From Streptomyces exfoliatus (GTDB lineage: Bacteria; Actinomycetota; Actinomycetes; Streptomycetales; Streptomycetaceae), in assembly GCF_000725545.1 (NCBI RefSeq), contig NZ_JNZP01000028.1:1-64000 (forward strand): a DNA stretch of 64,000 nt, read 5' to 3'. Position 1 is the first letter of the stretch. Each line of letters starts with the position of its first letter. Below the pieces are notes generated by a model. It did no database searches. It was not told the origin of the DNA and saw nothing but the letters and a program-made list of their open reading frames with translations. A program made the position numbers and the translations under genes. Below are positions 56,556-64,000 of the stretch, one piece after another.

Positions 56556-58511
56556 GTGAGCAACGAAAGCCTGGCCAATCTGCTTCGGGAAGAGCGTCGA
56601 TTTTCGCCGCCCGCCGAGCTGGCCGCGCACGCCAACGTGACGGCGGAGGCGTACGAGCAGGCCAAGGCGGACAGGCTGGGCTTCTGGGCCGAGCAGGCCA
56701 AGCGCCTGACCTGGGCCACCGAGCCGACCGAGACGCTCGACTGGTCGAACCCGCCGTTCGCCAAGTGGTTCGCCGACGGCGAGCTGAACGTGGCGTACAA
56801 CTGCGTCGACCGCCACGTCGAGGCCGGCCACGGCGACCGGGTCGCCATCCACTTCGAGGGCGAGCCGGGCGACAGCCGCGCGATCACGTACGCCGAGCTC
56901 AAGGACGAGGTCTCCAAGGCGGCCAACGCCCTGACCGAGCTGGGCGTCCGCAAGGGCGACCGGGTCGCCGTCTACCTGCCGATGATCCCCGAGGCCGCCA
57001 TCACGATGCTGGCCTGCGCCCGCGTCGGCGCCGCCCACTCGGTGGTCTTCGGCGGCTTCTCGGCCGACGCCGTCGCCTCCCGTATCCAGGACGCCGACGC
57101 CAAGCTGGTCGTCACGGCCGACGGCGGCTACCGCCGGGGCAAGCCGAGCGCCCTCAAGCCCGCCATCGACGAGGCCGTCGCCAAGTGTCCGCAGGTCGAG
57201 CACGTCCTCGTGGTCCGCCGTACGGGCCAGGAGACCGCCTTCACCGAGGGCCGCGACGTGTGGTGGGACGACATCGTCGCCCGCCAGTCCGCCGAGCACA
57301 CCCCGGAGGCCTTCGAGGCGGAGCACCCGCTCTTCATCCTCTACACCTCGGGCACCACGGGGAAGCCGAAGGGCATCCTGCACACCTCCGGCGGCTACCT
57401 CACCCAGGCCGCGTACACCCACCACGCCGTCTTCGACCTCAAGCCGGAGACCGACGTCTACTGGTGCACCGCCGACATCGGCTGGGTCACCGGGCACTCG
57501 TACATCGTCTACGGCCCGCTGGCCAACGGCGCGACGCAGGTCATGTACGAGGGCACCCCGGACACCCCGCACCAGGGCCGGTTCTGGGAGATCGTGCAGA
57601 AGTACGGCGTCACGATCCTCTACACGGCGCCGACCGCGATCCGCACGTTCATGAAGTGGGGAGACGACATCCCCGCGAAGTTCGACCTCTCCAGCCTCCG
57701 CGTCCTCGGCTCGGTCGGCGAGCCGATCAACCCCGAGGCCTGGGTCTGGTACCGCGAGCACATCGGCGCAGGGAAGACCCCGATCGTGGACACGTGGTGG
57801 CAGACCGAGACCGGCGCGATGATGATCTCGCCGCTGCCGGGCGTCACCGAGACCAAGCCGGGCTCCGCCCAGCGTCCGCTGCCGGGCATCGCGGCCACCG
57901 TCGTCGACGACGAGGCCAACGAGGTGCCGAACGGCGGCGGCGGCTACCTGGTCCTCACCGAGCCGTGGCCGTCGATGCTCCGCACCATCTGGGGCGACGA
58001 CCAGCGCTACATCGACACGTACTGGTCCCGCTTCGAGGGCAAGTACTTCGCCGGTGACGGCGCCAAGAAGGACGAGGACGGCGACATCTGGCTGCTCGGC
58101 CGGGTCGACGACGTCATGCTCGTCTCCGGGCACAACATCTCGACCACCGAGGTCGAGTCGGCCCTCGTCTCCCACCCGTCCGTCGCCGAGGCGGCCGTCG
58201 TCGGCGCCGCCGACGAGACGACCGGTCAGGCGATCGTCGCCTTCGTCATCCTGCGCGGTACGGCGAGCCAGGACGAGGGCCTGGTCGCCGAGCTGCGCAA
58301 CCACGTCGGCGCGACCCTCGGCCCGATCGCCAAGCCGAAGCGGGTCCTGCCGGTGGCGGAGCTGCCGAAGACCCGCTCGGGCAAGATCATGCGCCGTCTG
58401 CTGCGCGACGTCGCCGAGAACCGTGAGCTGGGTGACGTCACCACGCTGACCGACTCCTCGGTCATGTCGCTCATCCAGACCCAGCTGCCGGCCGCCTCCA
58501 GCGAGGACTGA
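56556..58511 (+). CDS. acsA: acetyl-CoA synthetase (AMP-forming)
   Basis: A 651-residue enzyme, the usual length, making acetyl-CoA from acetate, ATP and CoA. Adenylation motifs are YTSGTTGKPKGILH near residue 263 and TWWQTETGAMM near 412. The C-terminal TRSGKIMRR holds Lys610, the residue acetylated to switch the enzyme off in bacteria. The GTG start has GGGAG 5 nt upstream and begins SNESLANLLREER, as in other Streptomyces. A terminator follows. A DasR-like site precedes it. Confidence 0.97.
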   Translation: MSNESLANLLREERRFSPPAELAAHANVTAEAYEQAKADRLGFWAEQAKRLTWATEPTETLDWSNPPFAKWFADGELNVAYNCVDRHVEAGHGDRVAIHFEGEPGDSRAITYAELKDEVSKAANALTELGVRKGDRVAVYLPMIPEAAITMLACARVGAAHSVVFGGFSADAVASRIQDADAKLVVTADGGYRRGKPSALKPAIDEAVAKCPQVEHVLVVRRTGQETAFTEGRDVWWDDIVARQSAEHTPEAFEAEHPLFILYTSGTTGKPKGILHTSGGYLTQAAYTHHAVFDLKPETDVYWCTADIGWVTGHSYIVYGPLANGATQVMYEGTPDTPHQGRFWEIVQKYGVTILYTAPTAIRTFMKWGDDIPAKFDLSSLRVLGSVGEPINPEAWVWYREHIGAGKTPIVDTWWQTETGAMMISPLPGVTETKPGSAQRPLPGIAATVVDDEANEVPNGGGGYLVLTEPWPSMLRTIWGDDQRYIDTYWSRFEGKYFAGDGAKKDEDGDIWLLGRVDDVMLVSGHNISTTEVESALVSHPSVAEAAVVGAADETTGQAIVAFVILRGTASQDEGLVAELRNHVGATLGPIAKPKRVLPVAELPKTRSGKIMRRLLRDVAENRELGDVTTLTDSSVMSLIQTQLPAASSED

Positions 58512-58548
58512 GCCCCACCCGTACGAGCGCCCGGCCCGTACCCCGCGC

Positions 58549-58579
58549 ACGCCCGCCCCGAGTCCATGGGGGCGGGCGT
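58549..58579 (+). terminator. acsA terminator
   Basis: ACGCCCGCCCC and GGGGCGGGCGT form a perfect 11-bp stem around a 9-nt loop, 38 nt after the acsA stop. Confidence 0.85.
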
Positions 58580-58674
58580 TCGCGTCTCGCCACAGCCGAC
58601 GGGACGAACAAGGCAAAGCTCCCTAAAGTGAATCCCGCCGGACGTCGCCCGCGCTCGTTAGGTAAAGTAAAGAC

Positions 58675-58689
58675 CGCGTCAGTGACGCG
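58675..58689. promoter_or_regulatory. 7-1-7 inverted repeat upstream of nhaA
   Basis: CGCGTCA-G-TGACGCG is a perfect short palindrome 76 bp before the nhaA start, within an AT-richer stretch (GGTAAAGTAAAG). It is the right size for an operator half-site pair; no regulator is known to me for this motif. Confidence 0.35.
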
Positions 58690-58764
58690 ACAAGAGAACC
58701 TAGGTGCGCCGGGAAGTCTGGTCGGCAATGTGATTCGTCCTGCCCGCCCGACCGGAGGATCCCC

Positions 58765-60177
58765 GTGGCCGCCCCCGCACCGACCGACGACCGCAAGCAC
58801 GACGACCGCAGGTTCCTCGGCCGTCTCTCCCTCCCCGAGCGGCGCTATCTCGCCGACGCCCTGCGCACCGAGACCCTCGGCGGCGTACTGCTCCTCGTCG
58901 CCGCCGTCGCCGCCCTCGTCTGGGCCAACACGCTGAGCGGCAGCTACGAGGCGGTCAGCGACTTCCACATCGGCCCCGCCGCCCTCGGTCTCGACCTGTC
59001 GATCCAGCACTGGGCCGCCGACGGCCTCCTCGCGATCTTCTTCTTCGTCGCCGGCATCGAACTCAAGCGCGAGCTCGTCGCGGGCGAGCTGCGCGACCCC
59101 AGGGCCGCCGCGCTCCCCGTCGTCGCCGCCCTCTGCGGCATGGCCGCGCCCGCCCTCGTCTACGTCCTGGTCAACGCCCTCGGCAACGGCTCGATGGACG
59201 GCTGGGCCGTGCCCACCGCGACCGACATCGCCTTCGCGCTCGCCGTCCTCGCCGTCATCGGCACCTCGCTGCCGTCCGCGCTGCGCGCCTTCCTGCTCAC
59301 CCTGGCCGTCGTCGACGACCTCTTCGCGATCCTGATCATCGCGATCTTCTTCACCAGCGACCTGAACTTCGCCGCGCTCGGCGGCGCCGTCGCGGGCCTC
59401 GTCCTCTTCTGGCTGCTGCTCCGCAAGGGCGTGCGGGGCTGGTACGTGTACGTGCCGCTGGCCCTGGTCATCTGGGCGCTGATGTACAACAGCGGCGTCC
59501 ACGCCACGATCGCCGGCGTCTCCATGGGCCTGATGCTGCGCTGCACCACCCGGGACGGCGAGCAGCACTCCCCCGGCGAGCACATCGAGCACCTCGTGCG
59601 CCCGATCTCGGCCGGCCTCGCCGTACCGCTGTTCGCGCTCTTCTCGGCGGGCGTCAGCGTCTCCGGCGGCGCGATCGGGAACGTCTTCACCCAGCCGGTC
59701 ACCCTGGGCGTGGTCCTCGGCCTGGTCGTCGGCAAGGCCGTCGGCATCTTCGGCGGCACCTGGCTGGCCGCCCGCTTCACCCGGGCCGAGCTCAATCCCG
59801 ACCTGGCCTGGCCGGACGTGTTCGCCGTGGCCTCCCTCGCCGGAATCGGCTTCACGGTCTCGCTCCTCATCGGCGAACTCGCCTTCGCCGGGGATGCCGC
59901 CCTCACCGACGAGGTGAAGGCCGCCGTCCTGATGGGCTCCCTGATCGCGGCCGTCCTCGCCTCCGTCCTGCTGAAGCTGCGGGTCCGCAGGTACCAGTCG
60001 CTCGTCGCCGCAGAGGAGCGCGACGACGACGAGGACGGCATCCCCGACATCTACGAGGAGGACAACCCGGCGTACCACCTGAGGATGGCCGAGATCCACG
60101 AACGGAAGGCCGCCGAACACAGGGAGCGCGCCCAACTGGCGGGGGCACCGCGCGATGAGGCCGACCGTCCGGCATGA
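58765..60177 (+). CDS. nhaA: Na+/H+ antiporter NhaA
   Basis: A 470-residue NhaA-type antiporter with about 12 membrane helices. The ion-binding pair is in ALRAFLLTLAVVDDLFAILI (the two Asp equivalent to E. coli D163/D164), and VPTATDIAFALAVLAVIG is the helix IV region. The C-terminal 60 residues are a charged cytoplasmic tail (EERDDDEDGIPDIYEEDNPA). GTG start with GGAGGATCC upstream. It is followed at 36 bp by a holin-like gene and then a hydrolase, probably one operon. Confidence 0.95.
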   Translation: MAAPAPTDDRKHDDRRFLGRLSLPERRYLADALRTETLGGVLLLVAAVAALVWANTLSGSYEAVSDFHIGPAALGLDLSIQHWAADGLLAIFFFVAGIELKRELVAGELRDPRAAALPVVAALCGMAAPALVYVLVNALGNGSMDGWAVPTATDIAFALAVLAVIGTSLPSALRAFLLTLAVVDDLFAILIIAIFFTSDLNFAALGGAVAGLVLFWLLLRKGVRGWYVYVPLALVIWALMYNSGVHATIAGVSMGLMLRCTTRDGEQHSPGEHIEHLVRPISAGLAVPLFALFSAGVSVSGGAIGNVFTQPVTLGVVLGLVVGKAVGIFGGTWLAARFTRAELNPDLAWPDVFAVASLAGIGFTVSLLIGELAFAGDAALTDEVKAAVLMGSLIAAVLASVLLKLRVRRYQSLVAAEERDDDEDGIPDIYEEDNPAYHLRMAEIHERKAAEHRERAQLAGAPRDEADRPA

Positions 60178-60213
60178 TCTGAGTCGGACCGCAGAAGAGA
60201 AGAGGGAGCACCG

Positions 60214-60699
60214 ATGAGCGACCCGTTCGACGGAACCGAGCGCAGCCTCGGCCAGTTGGTCGCCTCGGCGACCGCCGAGATGTCCGCGCTGGTGCACGAT
60301 GAGATCGCCCTGGCCAAGGCCGAGCTGCGGCAGGACGTCAAGCGTGGCGGGATCGGCAGCATCCTGGGTGTCGGCGCCCTGGTGGTACTGCTGTTCTCGC
60401 TGCCGATGCTGAGCTTCGCGCTCGCGTACGCGATCAACACCTGGACCGGCGGCCACAACGGCAACGGAGGCTGGAACCTCGTCTGGTGCTTCCTCCTGTC
60501 GTTCGCCTTCAACGTGCTGGTGGCGGGCCTCCTCGGGGCGATCGCCGTCGCCAAGTTCAAGAAGGTGAAGCCGCCGGAGAGGTCCATCGCCTCTGCGAAG
60601 CAGACCGCGGCGATCATGCAGAACGCGAAGCCGCACCCCCGTCCGGCCCAGCGCCCGGCCCTTGAGAAGGCCGAGTCTGTGGCACGCTCGTCCGTATGA
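60214..60699 (+). CDS. phage holin-family (Actinobacterial holin-X) membrane protein
   Basis: A 161-residue protein with a helical N-terminus (ERSLGQLVASATAEMSALVH, then DEIALAKAELRQDVKRGG) and two membrane helices (GVGALVVLLFSLPMLSFALA and FLLSFAFNVLVAGLLGAIAV). The 'phage holin' family name comes from fold similarity; this is a chromosomal protein found beside nhaA or hydrolase genes in actinobacteria (compare Rv3669). The tail is basic. Its stop overlaps the hydrolase start (ATGA). Confidence 0.9.
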   Translation: MSDPFDGTERSLGQLVASATAEMSALVHDEIALAKAELRQDVKRGGIGSILGVGALVVLLFSLPMLSFALAYAINTWTGGHNGNGGWNLVWCFLLSFAFNVLVAGLLGAIAVAKFKKVKPPERSIASAKQTAAIMQNAKPHPRPAQRPALEKAESVARSSV

Positions 60700-61637
60700 C
60701 CCTTCCCGAGAGCAACGGCAACGGCGGGCCCGTACGGCTCGACGGGCCCTGGACCCATCGCGACGTGGCCGCCAACGGCGCGCGTTTCCACATCGCCGAG
60801 ATGGGCGACGGGCCGCTGGTGCTGCTGCTGCACGGTTTCCCGCAGTTCTGGTGGACCTGGCGCCACCAGCTGCCCGCGCTCGCCGACGCGGGGTTCCGGG
60901 CGGTCGCGATGGACCTGCGCGGGGTGGGCGGCAGCGACCGCACCCCCCGGGGTTACGACCCCGCCAACCTCGCCCTCGACATCACCGGCGTCGTGCGCTC
61001 GCTCGGCGAGCCGGACGCGGCGCTCGTCGGGCACGGCCTCGGCGGATACCTCGCCTGGACGGCGGCCGTGATGCGGCCCAAGCTGGTGCGCCGGCTCGCG
61101 GTCTCCTCGATGCCGCACCCGCGCCGCTGGCGCTCGGCGATGCTCTCCGACTTCGCCCAGTCGCGGGCCGGCTCGCACGTCTGGGGCTTCCAGCGGCCGT
61201 GGCTGCCGGAGCGTCAGCTCGTCGCGGACGACGCGGCGCTCGTCGGTGAGCTGATCCGGGACTGGTCGGGACCGCAGCCCCGGCGCGACGCGGACGACGA
61301 GGCGATCGAGGTGTACCGGCGGGCGATGCTGATCCCGTCGACGGCGCACTGCTCGATCGAGCCGTACCGCTGGATGGTGCGCTCCCTGGCCCGCCCGGAC
61401 GGCATCCAGTTCAACCGGCGCATGAAGCGGCCGGTGCGGGTGCCGACGCTCCATCTGCACGGCTCCCTCGACCCGGTGATGCGGACCAGGAGCGCGGCGG
61501 GGTCGGGCGAGTACGTGGAGGCGCCGTACCGCTGGCGGCTCTTCGACGGACTCGGTCACTTCCCGCACGAGGAGGACCCGGTGGCCTTCTCCACGGAGCT
61601 GGTCAACTGGCTGAAGGACCCCGAGCCCGACCGCTGA
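60696..61637 (+). CDS. alpha/beta hydrolase, epoxide hydrolase-like
   Basis: A 313-residue hydrolase. LLLHGFPQFWWTWRHQLPAL is the HGxP oxyanion loop of epoxide hydrolases and haloalkane dehalogenases. The nucleophile position reads LVGHGLGGYLAW, with His where the catalytic Asp or Ser would be expected, so the assignment of the nucleophile is uncertain. LHLHGSLDPVM and DGLGHFPHEEDP give the acid and His. It resembles M. tuberculosis EphE, which also lies before marP. It overlaps the holin-like gene by four bases. Confidence 0.88.
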   Translation: MTLPESNGNGGPVRLDGPWTHRDVAANGARFHIAEMGDGPLVLLLHGFPQFWWTWRHQLPALADAGFRAVAMDLRGVGGSDRTPRGYDPANLALDITGVVRSLGEPDAALVGHGLGGYLAWTAAVMRPKLVRRLAVSSMPHPRRWRSAMLSDFAQSRAGSHVWGFQRPWLPERQLVADDAALVGELIRDWSGPQPRRDADDEAIEVYRRAMLIPSTAHCSIEPYRWMVRSLARPDGIQFNRRMKRPVRVPTLHLHGSLDPVMRTRSAAGSGEYVEAPYRWRLFDGLGHFPHEEDPVAFSTELVNWLKDPEPDR

Positions 61638-61756
61638 CGGGCCCTCTCCCGCAGGGGCGTACAGACTTCCTTCGAACGGCCATGTGCCCCGCGCATACTC
61701 CAATTGGCGGGCCCTCAGGCGGTTACCGACCTTGGGCCACGGGCAGACGTCGAGGT

Positions 61757-61954
61757 ATGGGCTGGACGCACGACTACGGTGACACGACAGCACGCAACCG
61801 CCGCTCGGCCGCCGCGCCGAGTTCCCGCGAGGGGGGTGGCCCGCCGGACGCCGGCGGCGCGCACACCGTGCAGGACGTGGGGATCTCCCGCATCCTGCGC
61901 CGCCGGGCCCGCTGGGTCTCGGCCAGACTCCGGCATCCCCGCGACACCGCCTAG
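61757..61954 (+). CDS. small basic protein of unknown function
   Basis: A 65-residue protein (MGWTHDYGDTTARNRRSAAA at the start, ILRRRARWVSARLRHPRDTA at the end) with no membrane segment. The C-terminal half is Arg-rich and helical. GAGGT just before the ATG is too close to be a good ribosome site, so start or expression is uncertain. A perfect terminator begins directly at its stop codon, which supports a real gene. I do not recognise a family. Confidence 0.5.
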   Translation: MGWTHDYGDTTARNRRSAAAPSSREGGGPPDAGGAHTVQDVGISRILRRRARWVSARLRHPRDTA

Positions 61955-61994
61955 TCGGCCCCGGGCCCGCCCCGGAGGGTGGGCCCGGGGCCGA
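61955..61994. terminator. bidirectional terminator
   Basis: TCGGCCCCGGGCCC and its complement form a perfect 14-bp stem with a 12-nt loop between the stop of the small basic protein and the stop of the MarP-like gene, serving both strands. Confidence 0.9.
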
Positions 61995-62006
61995 CCGGGC
62001 GGGGAC

Positions 62007-63206
62007 CTACAGAGCGCAGGCCTGGCTGTCGACCTGCTGGTCGGCGGTCCGGCCGCGCTCGATGTCCTCGCGGATCTCGTCGACCGTCAGGGCGTAGCCG
62101 GTGTTCGGGTCGTCGAGGGAGCGGGCGAAGATCACGCCGTACACCTCGCCGTCCTCGGTGAGGAGCGGGCCGCCTGAGTTGCCCTGCCGCACCGTCGTGT
62201 ACAGCGAGTACACGTCCCTGCGCACATCGCCACGGCGGTAGATGTCGGGTCCGTCGGCGTTGATACGGCCCCGCACGCGCGCCGAGCGCACGTCGTACGA
62301 GCCGTTCTCCGGGAACCCGGCGACGATCGCGTTGTCGCCGCTGCGGGCGTCGTCCTCGGTGAAGCGCAGCGGGGTGGCCTTCAGGTCCGGCACGTCCAGG
62401 ACGGCGATGTCGCGCTGCCAGTCGTAGAGGACGACCTTGGCGTCGTACGTCTTGCCCTCGCCCCCTATCTGGACGGTCGGCTCGTCGACTCCGCCGACCA
62501 CATGGGCGTTGGTCATGACCCGGCGCTCCGCGAAGACGAAGCCGGTCCCTTCGAGGACCTTGCCGCAGCTCTGCGCCGTGCCGACGACCTTGACGATGGA
62601 GCGCTGGGCGCGGGCGGCGACGGGGCTGCCGACGAGCGCCGGGTCCGGGGGCAGGACCTCGGTGATGGGTTCGTTCACGAAGGGGTCGAAGACCTGCGGG
62701 AAGCCGTTGCGGGCCAGTGTCGAGCTGAAGTCGTCGAACCAGCCGGAGACCTGATCCGGCATCACCTCCTCGACGCCTCGCAGCACCATCGAGTCCTTCA
62801 CCCGCTTGCTCAGGGCGGTCAGCGAGGAGCCGCCGAGGGCCGAGCCGATGAGCCAGGCCACGAGCAGCATCGCGACGACGTTGACCAGGGCGCCGCCGGT
62901 GGCGTCCAGGGCGCGCACGGGTGACCAGGTGATGTGGCGGCGCAGCTTGTTGCCGAGGTGGGTGGTGAAGGCCTGGCCGACGGAGGCGCAGACGATGACC
63001 ACCATCACGAAGACGACCGTCGCCGTGGTGGAGACCTCGCTGCTGTCGGTCAGCTGGTCCCAGAGGACCGGAAGCAGCAGAACGGCGACGAGGCCGCCGC
63101 CGAGGAAGCCGATCACGGACAGGATGCCGACCACGAATCCCTGGCGGTAACCGATGATCGCGAACCACACGGCGGCGAGCAGCAACAAGATGTCCAGCAC
63201 GTTCAC
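62007..63206 (-). CDS. marP: MarP-like membrane serine protease
   Basis: A 399-residue periplasmic protease anchored by four membrane helices (CvpA-like, residues 1-160) and followed by a trypsin-like domain. The triad is His235 (MTNAHVV), Asp266 (WQRDIAVLD) and Ser344 (GNSGGPLL). Cys in AQSCGKV and near the C-terminus (SQACAL) match the disulfide that regulates M. tuberculosis MarP, needed for acid resistance. GTG at 63206 has GAGG 9 nt upstream; a TTG two codons earlier is too close. The next upstream gene is the Nudix hydrolase, as in M. tuberculosis. Confidence 0.93.
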   Translation of the reverse strand: MNVLDILLLLAAVWFAIIGYRQGFVVGILSVIGFLGGGLVAVLLLPVLWDQLTDSSEVSTTATVVFVMVVIVCASVGQAFTTHLGNKLRRHITWSPVRALDATGGALVNVVAMLLVAWLIGSALGGSSLTALSKRVKDSMVLRGVEEVMPDQVSGWFDDFSSTLARNGFPQVFDPFVNEPITEVLPPDPALVGSPVAARAQRSIVKVVGTAQSCGKVLEGTGFVFAERRVMTNAHVVGGVDEPTVQIGGEGKTYDAKVVLYDWQRDIAVLDVPDLKATPLRFTEDDARSGDNAIVAGFPENGSYDVRSARVRGRINADGPDIYRRGDVRRDVYSLYTTVRQGNSGGPLLTEDGEVYGVIFARSLDDPNTGYALTVDEIREDIERGRTADQQVDSQACAL

Positions 63207-63253
63207 CGTCAATTGCCTCGCAGATTCGTTTCCGGTCGCCGGGGTTCAGCCTG

Positions 63254-63958
63254 TCATGAGCGCCAGTCGAGCGGGACCTGCTTGGACCGGTCCCAGGGGC
63301 GCTCCCAGCCGGAGAAGTGCAGCAGGCGGTCGATCACCCCGGCCGTGAAACCCCAGACCAGAGCCGATGCGACGAGGAACGCGGGGCCCTGGTGGCCGCT
63401 CGGGTGGATCGCCGTGGCGCGGTTGGCGGGATCCGTGAGATCCGCCACGGGGACGCTGAAGACCCGGGCGGTCTCTCCGGGGTCGACGACCCCGACCGGG
63501 CTGGGGGCGCGCCACCAGCCGAGGACCGGGGTGACGACGAAGCCGCTGACGGGGATGTAGAGCCGGGGCAGCACGCCGAAGAGCTGGACGCCCGCCGGGT
63601 CGAGGCCGGTCTCCTCCTGGGCCTCGCGCAGGGCGGCCCGCAGCAGGCCGCCGTCGGCCGGGTCGCCGTCCTCGGGGTCGAGGGCGCCGCCGGGGAAGGA
63701 GGGCTGTCCGGCGTGCGAGCGCAGGCTGCCGGCGCGCTCCATGAGCAGCAGCTCGGGGCCGCGCTCCCCCTCGCCGAAGAGGACGAGGACGGCGGACTGG
63801 CGTCCGGCGCCGCTCGCGGGCGGCAGGAAGCGGCTCAGCTGCTCGGGCTCGACCGTGCGGGCGGCCCGGTCGACGGGCCCGAGCCAGTCGGGCAGCCCGT
63901 CGCGGCTGACCAGCCCGCCGGTGCCGGGCTCGTGGATCTCTTCGTCAGTGCGCGTCAT
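63254..63958 (-). CDS. Nudix hydrolase, CoA pyrophosphatase-like
   Basis: A 234-residue Nudix protein. The Nudix box is GGALDPEDGDPADGGLLRAA followed by LREAQEETGL, with the usual spacing and the REAQEE core. The preceding LMERAGSLRSHAGQPSFPGG is the signature of the CoA and peroxisomal Nudix branch (compare E. coli NudL, Rv3672c). Likely it splits CoA or related pyrophosphates. ATG at 63958 is preferred over a GTG two codons before. 47 bp separate it from the MarP-like gene on the same strand. Confidence 0.9.
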   Translation of the reverse strand: MTRTDEEIHEPGTGGLVSRDGLPDWLGPVDRAARTVEPEQLSRFLPPASGAGRQSAVLVLFGEGERGPELLLMERAGSLRSHAGQPSFPGGALDPEDGDPADGGLLRAALREAQEETGLDPAGVQLFGVLPRLYIPVSGFVVTPVLGWWRAPSPVGVVDPGETARVFSVPVADLTDPANRATAIHPSGHQGPAFLVASALVWGFTAGVIDRLLHFSGWERPWDRSKQVPLDWRS

Positions 63959-64000
63959 AGGCACCCCCGTTGTTGCACAACGCCATCGGTGGACGGGTTC

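Noticed and set aside
60214..60699. Prophage remnant suggested by the holin family name
   Set aside because: No other phage gene is near, and the gene sits in a conserved actinobacterial neighbourhood.

Overview
The window is very GC-rich and has the strong third-position G/C bias, GTG and TTG starts, stop/start overlaps (GTGA, ATGA, TTGA) and gene content of a Streptomyces-type actinobacterium. Most of it is ordinary chromosomal core. It carries holB, a thymidylate kinase fusion, topA, an H+-pyrophosphatase, a bldG/anti-sigma pair, a helicase, a complete Tad cluster led by an ssd-like gene, acsA, nhaA, a marP-like protease and a Nudix hydrolase. From memory this order is close to the S. coelicolor bldG-ssd neighbourhood, and in outline to the Mycobacterium tuberculosis stretch from holB/topA through the tad genes and acs to ephE and marP.

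Layout. 1-8.8 kb is accessory: a DUF2786 protein, a divergent HxlR regulator/NmrA reductase pair, an FtsX/MacB-type ABC exporter, a GNAT acetyltransferase, a quinone-oxidoreductase-like enzyme and a one-protein HATPase-LuxR regulator. 8.8-17.4 kb holds a family A DNA polymerase without a recognisable exonuclease domain, a SigE-type sigma factor with a membrane partner, a small membrane protein, an ECF41-like sigma factor, a flavin-type oxidoreductase, a two-component system and a GPP34 protein. 17.9-19.3 kb encodes a secreted repeat protein.

19.56-21.43 kb is a small island at a tRNA-Thr gene. The last 30 nt of the tRNA and its terminator are repeated exactly (72 bp) 1.75 kb away, and between the copies lie a Uma2 endonuclease gene and a decayed gene fragment. 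21.5-31.3 kb holds a secreted peptidase, holB, the MFS-thymidylate kinase-coiled coil fusion, topA and a small membrane protein. 31.5-37.6 kb holds a DrrAB-type ABC exporter with an ArsR-type regulator and a methyltransferase, then a lipoprotein.

37.7-43.6 kb holds the proton-pumping pyrophosphatase, the bldG operon and the divergent helicase. 43.5-48.7 kb is the Tad/Flp cluster, seven genes on the minus strand with mostly overlapping starts: an ssd/TadZ-like ATPase, TadA, TadB, TadC, a DUF4244 pilin-like protein, TadE and a second TadE/G-like protein. 49.1-56.3 kb holds a HAD phosphatase, a Fic-like protein that lost its catalytic motif, an ArsA/CooC-like ATPase, a deacetylase-like lipoprotein and a SulP transporter fused to a beta-carbonic anhydrase. 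56.5-64 kb holds acsA, nhaA, a holin-like membrane protein, an epoxide-hydrolase-like enzyme, a small unknown protein, the MarP-like protease and a Nudix hydrolase, a neighbourhood suited to acetate use and pH or ion homeostasis.

The items most worth a second look are the tRNA-Thr mini-island, the MFS-thymidylate kinase fusion, the pseudo-Fic protein, a DasR-like operator upstream of acsA, the short tandem repeats in or beside several genes (one encoding a Trp-rich start of a sensor kinase, one carrying the start codon of a sigma factor), and a hairpin leader between ssd and the HAD gene. I saw no CRISPR array, transposase, prophage or antibiotic gene cluster.
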